This document shows positions 8,227 through 16,888 of a DNA stretch of 64,000 bases, in pieces. The stretch covers positions 124,001-188,000 of the forward strand of contig NZ_JAAVTX010000006.1 in assembly GCF_012163145.1 (NCBI RefSeq), in the 5' to 3' direction. The stretch comes from Falsiroseomonas frigidaquae (GTDB lineage Bacteria > Pseudomonadota > Alphaproteobacteria > Acetobacterales > Acetobacteraceae). Every line of letters begins with the position of its first letter. The first letter of the stretch is position 1. A model generated the notes under the pieces. The model searched no databases. It was given only the letters and a program-made list of their open reading frames with translations, and had not been told where the DNA came from. The position numbers and the translations under genes are program-made.

Positions 8227-9090
8227 ATGGATTCGATCATGTCCGGCGCCACCGCCACGAATGCGGCCAACCAGTTCGTCGAGGTGAAGGGCCGCCGGCT
8301 GGCCTATCGCTCGATCGGGCATGGCACGCCGATCGTGCTCTGCGCCCGCTATCGCGGCAACATGGATATCTGGGATCCCGCCTTCCTCGACGCCCTCGCG
8401 ACGAAGGGGCTGCGCGTCATCACCTTCGACTATACCGGCCTCGGCCTGTCCAGCGGCACGCCCACCTATGATCCGCCGGCGCTCGCGCAGGATGCCGGCG
8501 ACCTCATCGAAGCGCTGGGCCTCGGCAAGGTGGTGATCAGCGGCTGGTCGCTCGGCGGCATGGCGGCGCAACTCGCGATGGCGATGTTCCCGGACCGCAT
8601 CAGCCACGCGGTATTGATCGGCACGACGCCGCCGGGGCCGCTGGTGAAGGCGGGGGAGCAGCTGTTCTACGACACGGCGACGAAGCCGGACTACACGCTG
8701 GAGGACGAGACCATCCTGTTCTTCGAGCCCGCCTCGGCAGATAGCAGGGAGGCGGCGCGGCGTTCGGTGCAGCGGATCGCGGGGCGCATTGCCGGACGCA
8801 GCATCCCGGTGCCGCAGCCCTGGGCCAAGGCCGCCATCAGCAGCGCCCCGGCCAACCCGATCTTCCCTGTCGACAGCCTGCTGGCGCTGCTGAAGACGAC
8901 GACCGTTCCCGTGCTGCATATCGGCGGCGACCACGACATCGTCTTCCCGGTCGAGAACTGGTACGCGCTGAACCACCAACTGCCGACGCTGCAGCTTCTC
9001 ACCTTCCCGCGCAGCGGCCATGGGCCGCACCACCAGTACCCCGAGGCCGCGGCCGACTGCATCGCCAGCTTCGTGCGCAGCACGGGCTGA
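8227..9090 (+). CDS. Alpha/beta hydrolase
   Basis: Alpha/beta hydrolase of 287 residues with an intact catalytic set: nucleophile elbow GWSLGG with S108, an acid-loop Asp in GGDHDIVFP and a C-terminal His in SGHGPHH. It should be a soluble esterase, amidase or C-C hydrolase. A GGAGAGACGAG ribosome binding site precedes the ATG closely. It closes the set Bug receptor, Ala-elbow alpha/beta protein, cysteine hydrolase, alpha/beta hydrolase. Having two alpha/beta-fold proteins around an isochorismatase-type enzyme suggests successive hydrolytic steps on an amide or ring-opened intermediate; this is inference. Confidence 0.88.
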   Translation: MDSIMSGATATNAANQFVEVKGRRLAYRSIGHGTPIVLCARYRGNMDIWDPAFLDALATKGLRVITFDYTGLGLSSGTPTYDPPALAQDAGDLIEALGLGKVVISGWSLGGMAAQLAMAMFPDRISHAVLIGTTPPGPLVKAGEQLFYDTATKPDYTLEDETILFFEPASADSREAARRSVQRIAGRIAGRSIPVPQPWAKAAISSAPANPIFPVDSLLALLKTTTVPVLHIGGDHDIVFPVENWYALNHQLPTLQLLTFPRSGHGPHHQYPEAAADCIASFVRSTG

Positions 9091-9299
9091 CGCCGGATCG
9101 GCCGGGGGCGCGTCATGGTGCGCAATCCTGCCGGTCGCTCCAGCACAAGCGCGTCCGATGGCGGCGCCTTCCGGCAAGCGCCGCTGCCGGCCGCCCTGGG
9201 GACCGGGAAACCCTGAACGCCGCCCTGCTCGCCTTCGCCCGCGGCTGAACCGGCACGCCTCGCCCGGCGGCCGTGGGATGCTTAACGCCGACCGCACCT

Positions 9300-9311
9300 A
9301 TACGTTCGTAT
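9300..9311. promoter_or_regulatory. Short palindrome ahead of winged-helix regulator gene
   Basis: ATACG and CGTAT flank a two-base centre. This AT-richer island lies 57 bases before the preferred start of the large regulator and is the only such feature in the roughly 280-base gap after the alpha/beta hydrolase. It could be an operator or part of a promoter. Support is weak. Confidence 0.2.
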
Positions 9312-9367
9312 GATTGCGCCCGCAGGGCCCGCCGGCCTCAGATGCCGAAGGGCAAAGGCGGTGGGCC

Positions 9368-12226
9368 ATGTTGCTGCAATCGCGGGCTGCCGATCCAGGG
9401 ATCGGCCTGCAGGCGGGATTCGACGGGCAGGAGCCGCGCGACGGGCAGGAGACGCTGCGCCGCCTGCGTTTCGGCGCCTTCGAGCTGGTAGTGGCCCGGA
9501 AGGTGCTGACCGAGCACGGCCGGCCGCTGCGCCTCGGCAACCGCGCCTTCGATATCCTGCTGCTGCTGGCCGAACGCGCGGGCGAGGTCGTGAGCCACCA
9601 GGAGATCCGCAGCCAGGTCTGGCAGGGCATCTATGTCGAGGATGCCAATCTGCGGGTCCATATTGCCGGGCTCCGCAAGGTGCTCGGCGATGGCCAGGGC
9701 GACCGGCGCTTCATCCTCAATGTGCCGGGCCAGGGCTACAGCTTCGTGGCCCCGGTTGTCAGCATCGCGGCCGGGGAGATATCCGCGGGCAATCCGCAGG
9801 CCCAGGCCGAAGCTCCAGCGCGGCTGCCACTGCTGCTGACGCGGCTGGTGGGGCGCGATGCCGAACTGGCTTCGATCGTCGATCTGGTGGGGCAACGGCG
9901 GCTGGTGACGCTGGTCGGGCCGGGGGGCATCGGCAAGACCACCTTGGCCCTGGCGGCTGGCTGGGTGCTGTTCGATGGCGGAATGCGCGACCTGTGCTTC
10001 GTCGACCTGGCACCGCTGGCCGATCCAGCGCTGGTGCCCTCCGCCGTCGCCTCCGCCCTGGGGCTCTCGGTGCCGTCGCAGTCGCCCACCCCTGGCCTTG
10101 TCGCGGCGCTGGGCCGCCGCAAGGTGCTGGTGCTGCTGGACAATTGCGAGCACCTGATCGATGCCGCGGCGCGCCTGGCGGAGGCGTTGCTGCGGGGCGT
10201 GCCGGGGCTCCGGATCCTGGCGACGAGCCGGGAGCCGCTGTTGGCCGAGGGCGAATGGGTGCATCGGGTCGAGCCGCTCGGCCTGCCGCCCGAGGAAGCT
10301 GCGCAGGTGGCGGAGGACATCCTTCTCTACCCCTCCGTGCAGCTTTTCGTGGAACGCGCGACGGCGCATCGCGACAGCTTCCGGCCAAGCGAACCAGCCG
10401 CGCAGCTGATCGCGAGTATCTGCCGGCAGCTGGACGGCATCCCGCTGGCGATCGAGCTTGCCGCCGCGCAACTCGGCATGCTGAGCGTGCAGGAATTGTC
10501 GGAGCGGCTGAAGGATCGCCTGTGCCTGCTGGCCCGCGGACGCCGCACGGCGCTGCCGCGCCAGCAGACACTCCGGGCGACGCTGGACTGGAGCCACGGC
10601 ATCCTTTCGGATGCGGAGCGCCAGGTGCTGCACCGCCTGGCCATCTTCGCCGGCGGCTTCACGCTGGACGCCGCCATCGCCGTGGTGCCGGAGGAGACGG
10701 ACCGGGACGACATCATCGACCAGATCGCGCGGCTGGCCTCGAAGTCGCTGCTGTCGGTCGACCTCGGCAGCGACACGGTCCGCTACCGCCTGCTGCACAC
10801 GACCCGGGCCTACGCATTGGAGCGCCTGCGGGAGAATGCTGGCGTTGCCGCCCTCGCCCGCCGCCACGCCGCCTATTGCGAAACCCTGATGCGCGGCGCG
10901 GCCCCCGCCTGGAAGGACCAGCCGGCCGCGCAGTGGCGGGAGACCTATTGCCGCGGCATCGACGACCTGCGGCTCGCCCTGGACTGGGCTTTCGGGCCGG
11001 AGGGTGATGTGCGGCTCGGCTGCCGGCTCACCGCCATGTCCGCGCCGGTCTGGTTCCAGCTGGCACTGGTCGATGAGTACCGGGGGCGGCTGGAACGCGC
11101 GCTGGACCTTGGCGCCGCGACGCTGGCGGAGGACCCGGCGCTGGCCGCGCGGATCCATCTCGCGCTGGGCACCGCATGCTACAACACGGCCGGTCCCGGG
11201 CCCGCCATGCTGGCGGCCTATGCGCGGGCGGCGGAGCTCGTCGCGGACCTGCCCGAGGCCTCGCTGCGGGTCCAGGCCGCCTGGGGCATGGGCGGCTATC
11301 ACTGCGTCATGGGCGACTACGCGCGCTCGCTGGCCTATTGCCGCAGCATCGGCACGCTGGCCGAGGCGGATGGCGGGGATGAGGCACGCGCGCTGCACGA
11401 CCGGGTCATGGCCTGGGGCCTGCACCTGACCGGGCGGCATGACGCCGCACGCCGGCATGCCGAGCAGGCGCTGGCCTGGCGCGCCCCGGCGCTGCGCAGC
11501 GCGCACGGCAACTTCCTGCAATACGACCATCAGGTCGCGGCTCGCTCGCATCTCGCGCGCATCCTCTGGATCCAGGGGCGCGCCGACCAGGCGGGCCAGG
11601 TGGTGCAGGATGCCCTGGCCCTGGCGGGGCAGCTGGAATACCCGCCGCCGATGTGCCACCTGCTGGTCGCCGCCGCCTGCCCGCTGGCCATCTGGAGCGG
11701 CGACATCGCCACGGCCAGGGCGCTGGTGGCCAGGCTGCGGCGGCTGTCCTCCAACCTGTCCTTCGAATACTGGCGGTCCTGGGTCACCTGCTACGAGGCG
11801 GCGCTTGCGCTGCATGAGGGGGAGGTCGGGATCGAGCTTGGCGCGACGCCGCTCGGGCCGTTCCACCGCGACATCCTGTCGACGCTGCATGTCCAGCTGG
11901 GGGACGACGCGACGCTGGCCCGGGCCGAGGCGGGCCAGGCCCCCTGGTGCGCGCCCGAAATCCTGCGGGGACGGGGCGAGCTGATGCTGCGCCAGGGCGC
12001 AGGTGCAGGCCCTGCGGCCGCGGCCGAGACACTGTTCCGGCGTGCGCTGGAACTGGCCCGTGCCGACGGCGCGCTGGCCTGGGAACTGCGCGCCGCGAAC
12101 AGCCTGGCGCGGCTGCGGCCCGAGACGCGGCAGCCGATCCTGGCGCCCGTCCTGGCCCGCTTCACCGAGGGGCACGGCACCGCCGACTGGCAGGCGGCCT
12201 CGGCGCTTCTGGCCGGCCCGTCATGA
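9368..12226 (+). CDS. Winged-helix transcriptional regulator with NB-ARC-like ATPase domain
   Basis: Large cytoplasmic regulator of about 952 residues. An OmpR/CadC-type winged-helix DNA-binding domain is near residues 35-115 (LRFGAFELV, LRLGNRAFDILLLLAERAGE, PGQGYSFVAPV). An ATPase module follows with Walker A GPGGIGKTT near 184-192, Walker B KVLVLLDNCEH near 252 and the sensor-like ATSREPLLAEGEW. The remaining half is a helical, TPR-like repeat region. This layout matches winged-helix/ATPase regulators related to AfsR and LAL proteins, in which ATP binding and repeat-domain ligands control DNA binding. The ATG at MLLQSRAAD is preferred; a TTG 18 codons upstream is possible. Its stop overlaps the next small ORF. 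Targets are unknown. Confidence 0.88.
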   Translation: MLLQSRAADPGIGLQAGFDGQEPRDGQETLRRLRFGAFELVVARKVLTEHGRPLRLGNRAFDILLLLAERAGEVVSHQEIRSQVWQGIYVEDANLRVHIAGLRKVLGDGQGDRRFILNVPGQGYSFVAPVVSIAAGEISAGNPQAQAEAPARLPLLLTRLVGRDAELASIVDLVGQRRLVTLVGPGGIGKTTLALAAGWVLFDGGMRDLCFVDLAPLADPALVPSAVASALGLSVPSQSPTPGLVAALGRRKVLVLLDNCEHLIDAAARLAEALLRGVPGLRILATSREPLLAEGEWVHRVEPLGLPPEEAAQVAEDILLYPSVQLFVERATAHRDSFRPSEPAAQLIASICRQLDGIPLAIELAAAQLGMLSVQELSERLKDRLCLLARGRRTALPRQQTLRATLDWSHGILSDAERQVLHRLAIFAGGFTLDAAIAVVPEETDRDDIIDQIARLASKSLLSVDLGSDTVRYRLLHTTRAYALERLRENAGVAALARRHAAYCETLMRGAAPAWKDQPAAQWRETYCRGIDDLRLALDWAFGPEGDVRLGCRLTAMSAPVWFQLALVDEYRGRLERALDLGAATLAEDPALAARIHLALGTACYNTAGPGPAMLAAYARAAELVADLPEASLRVQAAWGMGGYHCVMGDYARSLAYCRSIGTLAEADGGDEARALHDRVMAWGLHLTGRHDAARRHAEQALAWRAPALRSAHGNFLQYDHQVAARSHLARILWIQGRADQAGQVVQDALALAGQLEYPPPMCHLLVAAACPLAIWSGDIATARALVARLRRLSSNLSFEYWRSWVTCYEAALALHEGEVGIELGATPLGPFHRDILSTLHVQLGDDATLARAEAGQAPWCAPEILRGRGELMLRQGAGAGPAAAAETLFRRALELARADGALAWELRAANSLARLRPETRQPILAPVLARFTEGHGTADWQAASALLAGPS

Positions 12227-12354
12227 AAGTCCTGGCGCTGCTGCTGTTGCTGACCGGCGTCGCACCGGGGCGCGCCGCGCCGCCGGAGGAGGTGCCCGAT
12301 GCCGGGCTGATCCCATCCGCCCCACCCATCTTTTGGAATGTCGAGAAGCCTTGA
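12223..12354 (+). CDS. Small secreted peptide ORF coupled to regulator
   Basis: A 43-residue ORF whose ATG overlaps the regulator stop (ATGA), so it could be translated by coupling. It begins MKVLALLLLLTGVAPGRA, a good Sec signal peptide, leaving a mature tail of about 25 residues rich in Pro and Glu and ending in a Trp-containing segment. No family is recognised. The signal peptide and the exact overlap argue for a real gene, but its short length leaves chance possible. Confidence 0.4.
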   Translation: MKVLALLLLLTGVAPGRAAPPEEVPDAGLIPSAPPIFWNVEKP

Positions 12355-12525
12355 ATAATCGCGCGCCCCGCCGCGGCGGCACGAAGCGTCAATCGGGCGG
12401 GCCCCGCATCGCCCAGCCTGTGCATCTGGTCCCTGCCGCCGCCGTGCGATGGGCGGGTGGACCGGGACGCTATCCTGGTGCCGGCATCAAGCCGGATACG
12501 AGGCGGAGTTTCATGGGGGCGCCTG

Positions 12526-12951
12526 ATGAGGACTTTCGCAACCGCGGTATGGCGGGGCGGGATCGAGAACGGCATGGGCAGCCTTTCGATGCGAAGCGGC
12601 GCCATGGTCAACCACCCCTTCAGCGCGGCCAGCCGCGACCGGCGCGGGTTGCGCACCAATCCGGAAGAATTGCTCGCGGCCGCCCATGCCAGCAGCTTCT
12701 CCCTGACGCTGGCCGCCCTGCTGGACGATGCGGGCTTTGTCGCCGCGCGGATGGATACCAGCGTCGAGGTGACGCTGGCGCCCGCCTCCGGCAGCTTCAC
12801 CATCACCGCCCTGCGCCTGACTCTGGAGGCACGCGTCCCGCATCTGCAGGATGCGGCGTTCCAGGCCCTCGCATCGCGCGCCCAGGCCGCCTGCCCGGTC
12901 GCGCGGCTGTGCCGGGTGGAAACCAGCCTGGAGGCGACGTTGCTCGGCTGA
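12526..12951 (+). CDS. OsmC-family protein lacking the peroxidatic cysteine
   Basis: OsmC/Ohr-fold protein of 141 residues. Family landmarks are TNPEELLAAAHASSFSLTLA around residues 44-63 and AQAACPVARL around 119-128. In active OsmC peroxidases the first segment carries the peroxidatic Cys (AHAxCFS); here it is Ser57. The second, resolving Cys is kept as C123. Peroxidase activity by the usual mechanism is therefore doubtful. The ATG at MRTFATAVWRGG has a GGGGG stretch upstream and starts where the family starts; a GTG 23 codons earlier is less likely. It stands alone between a large regulator and a kinase module. Confidence 0.8.
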   Translation: MRTFATAVWRGGIENGMGSLSMRSGAMVNHPFSAASRDRRGLRTNPEELLAAAHASSFSLTLAALLDDAGFVAARMDTSVEVTLAPASGSFTITALRLTLEARVPHLQDAAFQALASRAQAACPVARLCRVETSLEATLLG

Positions 12952-13018
12952 ACGGCCCGCACAATGCTGGGTGCTACGCCGGACGCAATGGGGGGTTCGC
13001 CGTCATGCAGGCCGGCTC

Positions 13019-14503
13019 GTGAAACAGGTCTTCTCCCGTTGGCCGGTCGACCAGGCCCTCGAAGCGCCGCCGCCTCAGCGCCCTGCCGATGGATTGCCGC
13101 GCTGGGCAGTGGGCAGTCCGGGTGCAGATGCTCCGTCCCTGCTCCGCCGCGCTGGCAGCGTGGCGATGCTGGTTGCGCCATCCTTGGCGGGCGGCGTGGC
13201 GCTGACCGCTGCGGCGACGCTCCCGCCGTCCTGGATGGCGGCCCTGCTTGCGATCATCGGGCTGGGCTGCCTTGCCGGGGGTGCGACCTTGGCGCTGCGC
13301 CTTGCCGACCGGCAGGCCGAGAGCGAGGCGCGCAGCCATGCGGTTTTCGAGCGGGCCGGCATTTCGATGTGGCGGGAGGATTGGACCGCAGTCGGGCACG
13401 CGATCATCGCGCTGAAGCAGGCCGGCATCCACGACATGCAGGCGCATTTCACCGCGCATCCGGACGAGGCGCGCCGGCTGCGCCAGCAGGTCGTCATCCG
13501 GGATGTGAACGCCTTCACGGTGCAGATGATGGGCGCGCCGGGAAAGCAGGCGTTCCTCGGCACGCTCGACCGGATCCTGCCCGATACGGACAACACGTTC
13601 ATCCAGTGGATCATCGCCTTCGCCAATGACGCGCCCTTCTACCGGTCCGAGGCACACATCACGCGCCCGGACGGCAGCGTGCTGGATACGCTGTTCGTCG
13701 CGGCATTGCCCGACAGCATCGACGGATTCCGCGACATCATCGTCACCTCCATCGACATCACCTCCTTCAAGGCGGCGCAGGCCAGGCTGGTGGCGGCGGA
13801 GACGGAAGTGGCGCGGGCCGCGCGCATCAGCACGATCGGCGCGTTGACGGCCGGCATCGCGCATGAGGTGAACTCGCCGCTTTCCGCCATCGTCACCAAT
13901 GCGGAAGCCTGCCTGCGCTGGCTGCGCCGTCCGCAGCCCGACCTGGCGGAGGCCGAGGCGGCCGCCGCCGACGTCATCGCCGATGCCACGCGCGCGCGCG
14001 ACGTGGTCGCCCGCACCCGTGCCTTCCTCAGCAATTCCCCGCGCCGCGGCGGCCCGATCGATCTCGCCGAGACGGTCAGGAACGCCATGCTGCTGGTCGA
14101 GCGGGAACTGCGCGACCTCGGCGCCTCCGTTCACTTCGATGCAGATGAGGACCTTCCCCACATCGTGGCCGATCCGATCCAGATCCAGCAGGTGGTGGTC
14201 AACCTGCTGCTCAACGGTGCACAGGCGATGCAGGACATGCCGGGCCCGCGCGACCTGACCGTCACGCTGCGCAAGGACGACGAAAGCATGCGGCTGGCGG
14301 TGCATGATCGCGGCGTGGGAATCGCGCCGGAGATCCTGCCGCGGGTCTTCGACCCGTTCTACTCCACGAAGCCGGGCGGCATGGGCATGGGCCTCGCGAT
14401 CTGCCGCAACTGCGTCGAGGCGCATGGCGGCAGGATGGGCGTTGCCAGTACGCCCGGCGCGGGCACGACCTTCCAATTCAGCCTGCCGGCACAGGGGGCA
14501 TAG
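13019..14503 (+). CDS. PAS-domain sensor histidine kinase (copy 1 of duplicated module)
   Basis: Sensor kinase of about 494 residues. Two hydrophobic segments near the N-terminus (around residues 50-100) are followed by a PAS-like sensor opening [14 protein letters not shown], then [12 protein letters not shown] and a PAC-like end [12 protein letters not shown]. The kinase core has H282 in [13 protein letters not shown]-box [11 protein letters not shown]1 DRGVGI and G2 [10 protein letters not shown], all intact. It resembles NtrB/FixL-type kinases. The start is uncertain: GTG is used here because the frame upstream runs into the OsmC gene; ATG at 13166 is an alternative. It is followed within a few bases by a receiver-only protein and then a paralogous kinase. 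Confidence 0.85.
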   Translation: MKQVFSRWPVDQALEAPPPQRPADGLPRWAVGSPGADAPSLLRRAGSVAMLVAPSLAGGVALTAAATLPPSWMAALLAIIGLGCLAGGATLALRLADRQAESEARSHAVFERAGISMWREDWTAVGHAIIALKQAGIHDMQAHFTAHPDEARRLRQQVVIRDVNAFTVQMMGAPGKQAFLGTLDRILPDTDNTFIQWIIAFANDAPFYRSEAHITRPDGSVLDTLFVAALPDSIDGFRDIIVTSIDITSFKAAQARLVAAETEVARAARISTIGALTAGIAHEVNSPLSAIVTNAEACLRWLRRPQPDLAEAEAAAADVIADATRARDVVARTRAFLSNSPRRGGPIDLAETVRNAMLLVERELRDLGASVHFDADEDLPHIVADPIQIQQVVVNLLLNGAQAMQDMPGPRDLTVTLRKDDESMRLAVHDRGVGIAPEILPRVFDPFYSTKPGGMGMGLAICRNCVEAHGGRMGVASTPGAGTTFQFSLPAQGA

Positions 14504-14506
14504 GGC

Positions 14507-14875
14507 GTGGCAGGAGGTCCGATCATCGCCGTGGTGGACGACGATGCTGCCATCCGCACGGCGCTGTCCCGGCTGCTGCGGTCGCTCGACTACCGGGTAC
14601 GCCTGTTCGCCAGCGCCGAGGCCTTCCTGGCCGATGGCGACGAGGTGGATTGCCTCGTCACCGACGTGCAGATGCCCGGGATGAACGGCCTGGAACTGCA
14701 GCGCGCGGTGCGCCGCAGCCGACCCGAACTGCCGGTGATCATCATCACCGCCTTTCCGGAGGCGGCAATCCGGGAACAGGCGGTGGCCGCGGGGGCACGC
14801 CATTTTCTCAGCAAGCCATTCGCTGCCGAGACGATCGCGCAATGCCTGCGGGAGGCGACAGGACATGCCGGCTGA
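14507..14875 (+). CDS. Single-domain response regulator (receiver only)
   Basis: CheY-like receiver of 122 residues with no output domain. Acidic pocket VVDDDAA, phospho-acceptor D53 in [12 protein letters not shown]81 in IIITAFP and K103 in FLSKPF are all present, so it should accept a phosphoryl group. It starts with GTG immediately after the first kinase and its stop overlaps the start of the second kinase, placing it inside one operon. It may work as an intermediate phospho-carrier or a sink between the two kinases and the FixJ-like regulator at the end of the operon; that role is inferred from position. Confidence 0.88.
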   Translation: MAGGPIIAVVDDDAAIRTALSRLLRSLDYRVRLFASAEAFLADGDEVDCLVTDVQMPGMNGLELQRAVRRSRPELPVIIITAFPEAAIREQAVAAGARHFLSKPFAAETIAQCLREATGHAG

Positions 14876-16223
14876 CCCCGCGGGCGCCGCCATGCGCCTG
14901 CGCCGGGCCATCCCACTCCTGGCCGGGGTGACCGCGCCGGTCGGACTGCTGCTCGGCGGGTCCGCCACCGCGGGCGGCTGGGTCCTTGCGGCCGGGCTAG
15001 GTCTCCTCGCCGCGACGCATTTCCTTCCGGTGCAGCCCAGCGCTGCCGTCGCGCCGGATCCGAACAGCGCCGGCATATCCATCTGGATCGAGGACTGGGC
15101 CGAGGTCGGCGGCGCATTGGCGGCGCTGCGCAGGGCCGGGCTGGATGTCGAGGACCAGCTGGCCACGGAGCCCGGATTGCTGCACCGCCTGCATCACTCG
15201 ATCCGGATCACCGACGTCAACGATGCGACGCTCGACCTGATGGGGGTGACGGAGAAGCGACTGCTGCTGGGACGCCTGGTGGATGTGGTACCGGCCTCGG
15301 AGCAGACGGTCAGGAGCTGGATTCTCGCCATGGCGCGCGGCGACCGGCTGTATCGCGCCGAGAGCCGGATCCGCCGGGCCGATGGCAGCCAGCGCGACTG
15401 CCTCGTGACCGCATTGCTGCCGCGCGATCCTGCCGGCTACTCCACCATCGTGGTCGGCGTCGTCGATATTACGGACTACAAGGCCGATCAGGCGCGGCTC
15501 GCCCAGGTCGAGCGCGAGCTGACGCGGGCCGCGCATGCGGCCACCGTCGGCGTCGTTACCGCGTCGATCGCGCATGAAGTGAAGAACCCGCTGGCCGCCG
15601 TCGTCACCAACGCCGATGCCGCGCTGCGCTGGCTGCGCCGGACGCGGCCCGAACTGGCCGAAGCGGAGGCGGCGATCGGCGCCGTGGTCGAGAATGCGCT
15701 GCGGGCCCGCGATGTCGTCGACCGGACGCGGCTTCTGCTGAGCCATGCTTCGCACGAGCCGGAGGCCCTGGACCTTGCAGCCGCGGTTCGCGATGCGGCA
15801 CAGCTGCTGGAGCGCGAGCTGGTCGCCACCGGCACGGAGCTGGTGATCAACGTCAATCCGGGCACCCCGGCGGTGCTGGCCGACCCGTCGCGGCTTCGCC
15901 AGATCCTGACCAACCTTCTGGCAAACGCGGTGCAGGCGATGGAGGGCGTGCCGTGCCCACGGCAGGTCCGGGTGCAGGCGGCGCGGAAGGCGGATCTCGT
16001 CTGCATCACCGTTGCGGATAGCGGGACCGGCATCGGGCCGGATCAGCTGGAGCGGGTCTTCGATCCCTTCTTCACGAGCAGGGAGGGCGGCATTGGCGTC
16101 GGGCTCGCGATCTGCCGTGCCTGTGTGGAGGCGCATGGCGGGCGCATCTGGGCGAGCAATGCGCCAGGTGGCGGCGCGGTGCTGCAATTCACGCTGCCGG
16201 CAGCGGGGCATGCGGCGCCGTGA
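14865..16223 (+). CDS. PAS-domain sensor histidine kinase (copy 2 of duplicated module)
   Basis: Sensor kinase of 452 residues and a clear paralogue of the first kinase: short N-terminal hydrophobic segments, a PAS-like region opening AGISIWIEDWAEVG, the middle motif ITDVNDATLDLMGV and the ending VVGVVDITDYK. Kinase motifs are H237 in SIAHEVKNPLAA, N-box NLLANAVQAM, G1 DSGTGIG and G2 GIGVGLAICR. The ATG overlaps the receiver gene, and its own end overlaps the next regulator (GTGA). Two kinases of the same design in one operon suggest two inputs feeding one output, or a recent duplication. Confidence 0.88.
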   Translation: MPADPAGAAMRLRRAIPLLAGVTAPVGLLLGGSATAGGWVLAAGLGLLAATHFLPVQPSAAVAPDPNSAGISIWIEDWAEVGGALAALRRAGLDVEDQLATEPGLLHRLHHSIRITDVNDATLDLMGVTEKRLLLGRLVDVVPASEQTVRSWILAMARGDRLYRAESRIRRADGSQRDCLVTALLPRDPAGYSTIVVGVVDITDYKADQARLAQVERELTRAAHAATVGVVTASIAHEVKNPLAAVVTNADAALRWLRRTRPELAEAEAAIGAVVENALRARDVVDRTRLLLSHASHEPEALDLAAAVRDAAQLLERELVATGTELVINVNPGTPAVLADPSRLRQILTNLLANAVQAMEGVPCPRQVRVQAARKADLVCITVADSGTGIGPDQLERVFDPFFTSREGGIGVGLAICRACVEAHGGRIWASNAPGGGAVLQFTLPAAGHAAP

Positions 16224-16843
16224 CCGAGGCGCTGATCCATCTGGTCGAGGATGATGCGGCGCTTCGCACGGCACTGCTCGGGCTGTTCCGCTCGGCCGGG
16301 ATGGATGTGCAGGCCTATGCGTCCGGCCGCGAGTTCCTGGCCGCGCCGAGGCCGGACCGCCCGGGCTGCATCGTGCTTGATGTCAAGCTGCCGGACATGA
16401 GCGGGCTCGACCTGCAGGAGCGGCTGCTTGGCCTGGGGATCGGCCTGCCCGCGATCCTGATGACCGGGCACGGCGACATCCCGATGTCGGTGCGTGCGAT
16501 GAGGGCGGGCGCCGTGGATTTTCTCGCCAAGCCGTTCCGCGACCATGAGATGCTGGACGCGGTGGAACTGGCGGTGGCCCGGGACCGGATCCGCCGGGCC
16601 GCGCAACAGGACCTCCTCGCGCTGCGCCTGCGCCATGCCAGCCTCTCGGTGCGGGAGCGGGAGGTGATGGCCCTGGTGGCGGCCGGCTGCATGAACAAGC
16701 AGGTCGCCCACAAGCTCGGGCTCAGCGAGATCACCGTGAAGATCCACCGCGCCTCCGCCATGCGGAAGATGGAGGCGAAGTCGCTAGCTGACCTGGTGCG
16801 CCTGGCGGCGCTGCTCGATGCCGGGCCGCCAGTTGCGGATTGA
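16220..16843 (+). CDS. FixJ-family response regulator (receiver + LuxR-type HTH)
   Basis: Two-domain regulator of 207 residues. Receiver: acidic residues LVEDDAA, phospho-acceptor D54 in VLDVKLPDMSG, T82 in MTGHGDIPMSV, K104 in FLAKPF. Output: LuxR/FixJ helix-turn-helix from about residue 140 (LSVREREVMALVAAG, LGLSEITVKIHRA). It is the only DNA-binding member of the four-gene operon and so the likely end point of phosphotransfer from the two upstream kinases. The start is GTG overlapping the kinase stop. A hairpin follows directly. Confidence 0.92.
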   Translation: MTEALIHLVEDDAALRTALLGLFRSAGMDVQAYASGREFLAAPRPDRPGCIVLDVKLPDMSGLDLQERLLGLGIGLPAILMTGHGDIPMSVRAMRAGAVDFLAKPFRDHEMLDAVELAVARDRIRRAAQQDLLALRLRHASLSVREREVMALVAAGCMNKQVAHKLGLSEITVKIHRASAMRKMEAKSLADLVRLAALLDAGPPVAD

Positions 16844-16846
16844 GCC

Positions 16847-16876
16847 CCGCCACGCGGCCAACGGGCCACGTGGCGG
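16847..16876. terminator. Hairpin after FixJ-like regulator, convergent site
   Basis: CCGCCACG at 16847-16854 pairs perfectly with CGTGGCGG at 16869-16876, and the loop contains a further GGCC/GGCC pairing. It occupies most of the short space between the FixJ-like gene and the convergent fasciclin-domain gene. No T-tract is present. Position and symmetry suggest a shared terminator. Confidence 0.55.
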
Positions 16877-16888
16877 AGATGCGAGGTC

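Noticed and set aside
9338..12175. A minus-strand open frame of about 945 codons opposite the winged-helix ATPase regulator
   Set aside because: It has no ribosome binding site or motif; the plus-strand frame has Walker motifs and a DNA-binding domain.
13019..14503. Extension of the first PAS kinase back to 12851
   Set aside because: It would overlap the OsmC-like gene by about 100 bases with an Arg-rich segment unlike a kinase N-terminus.
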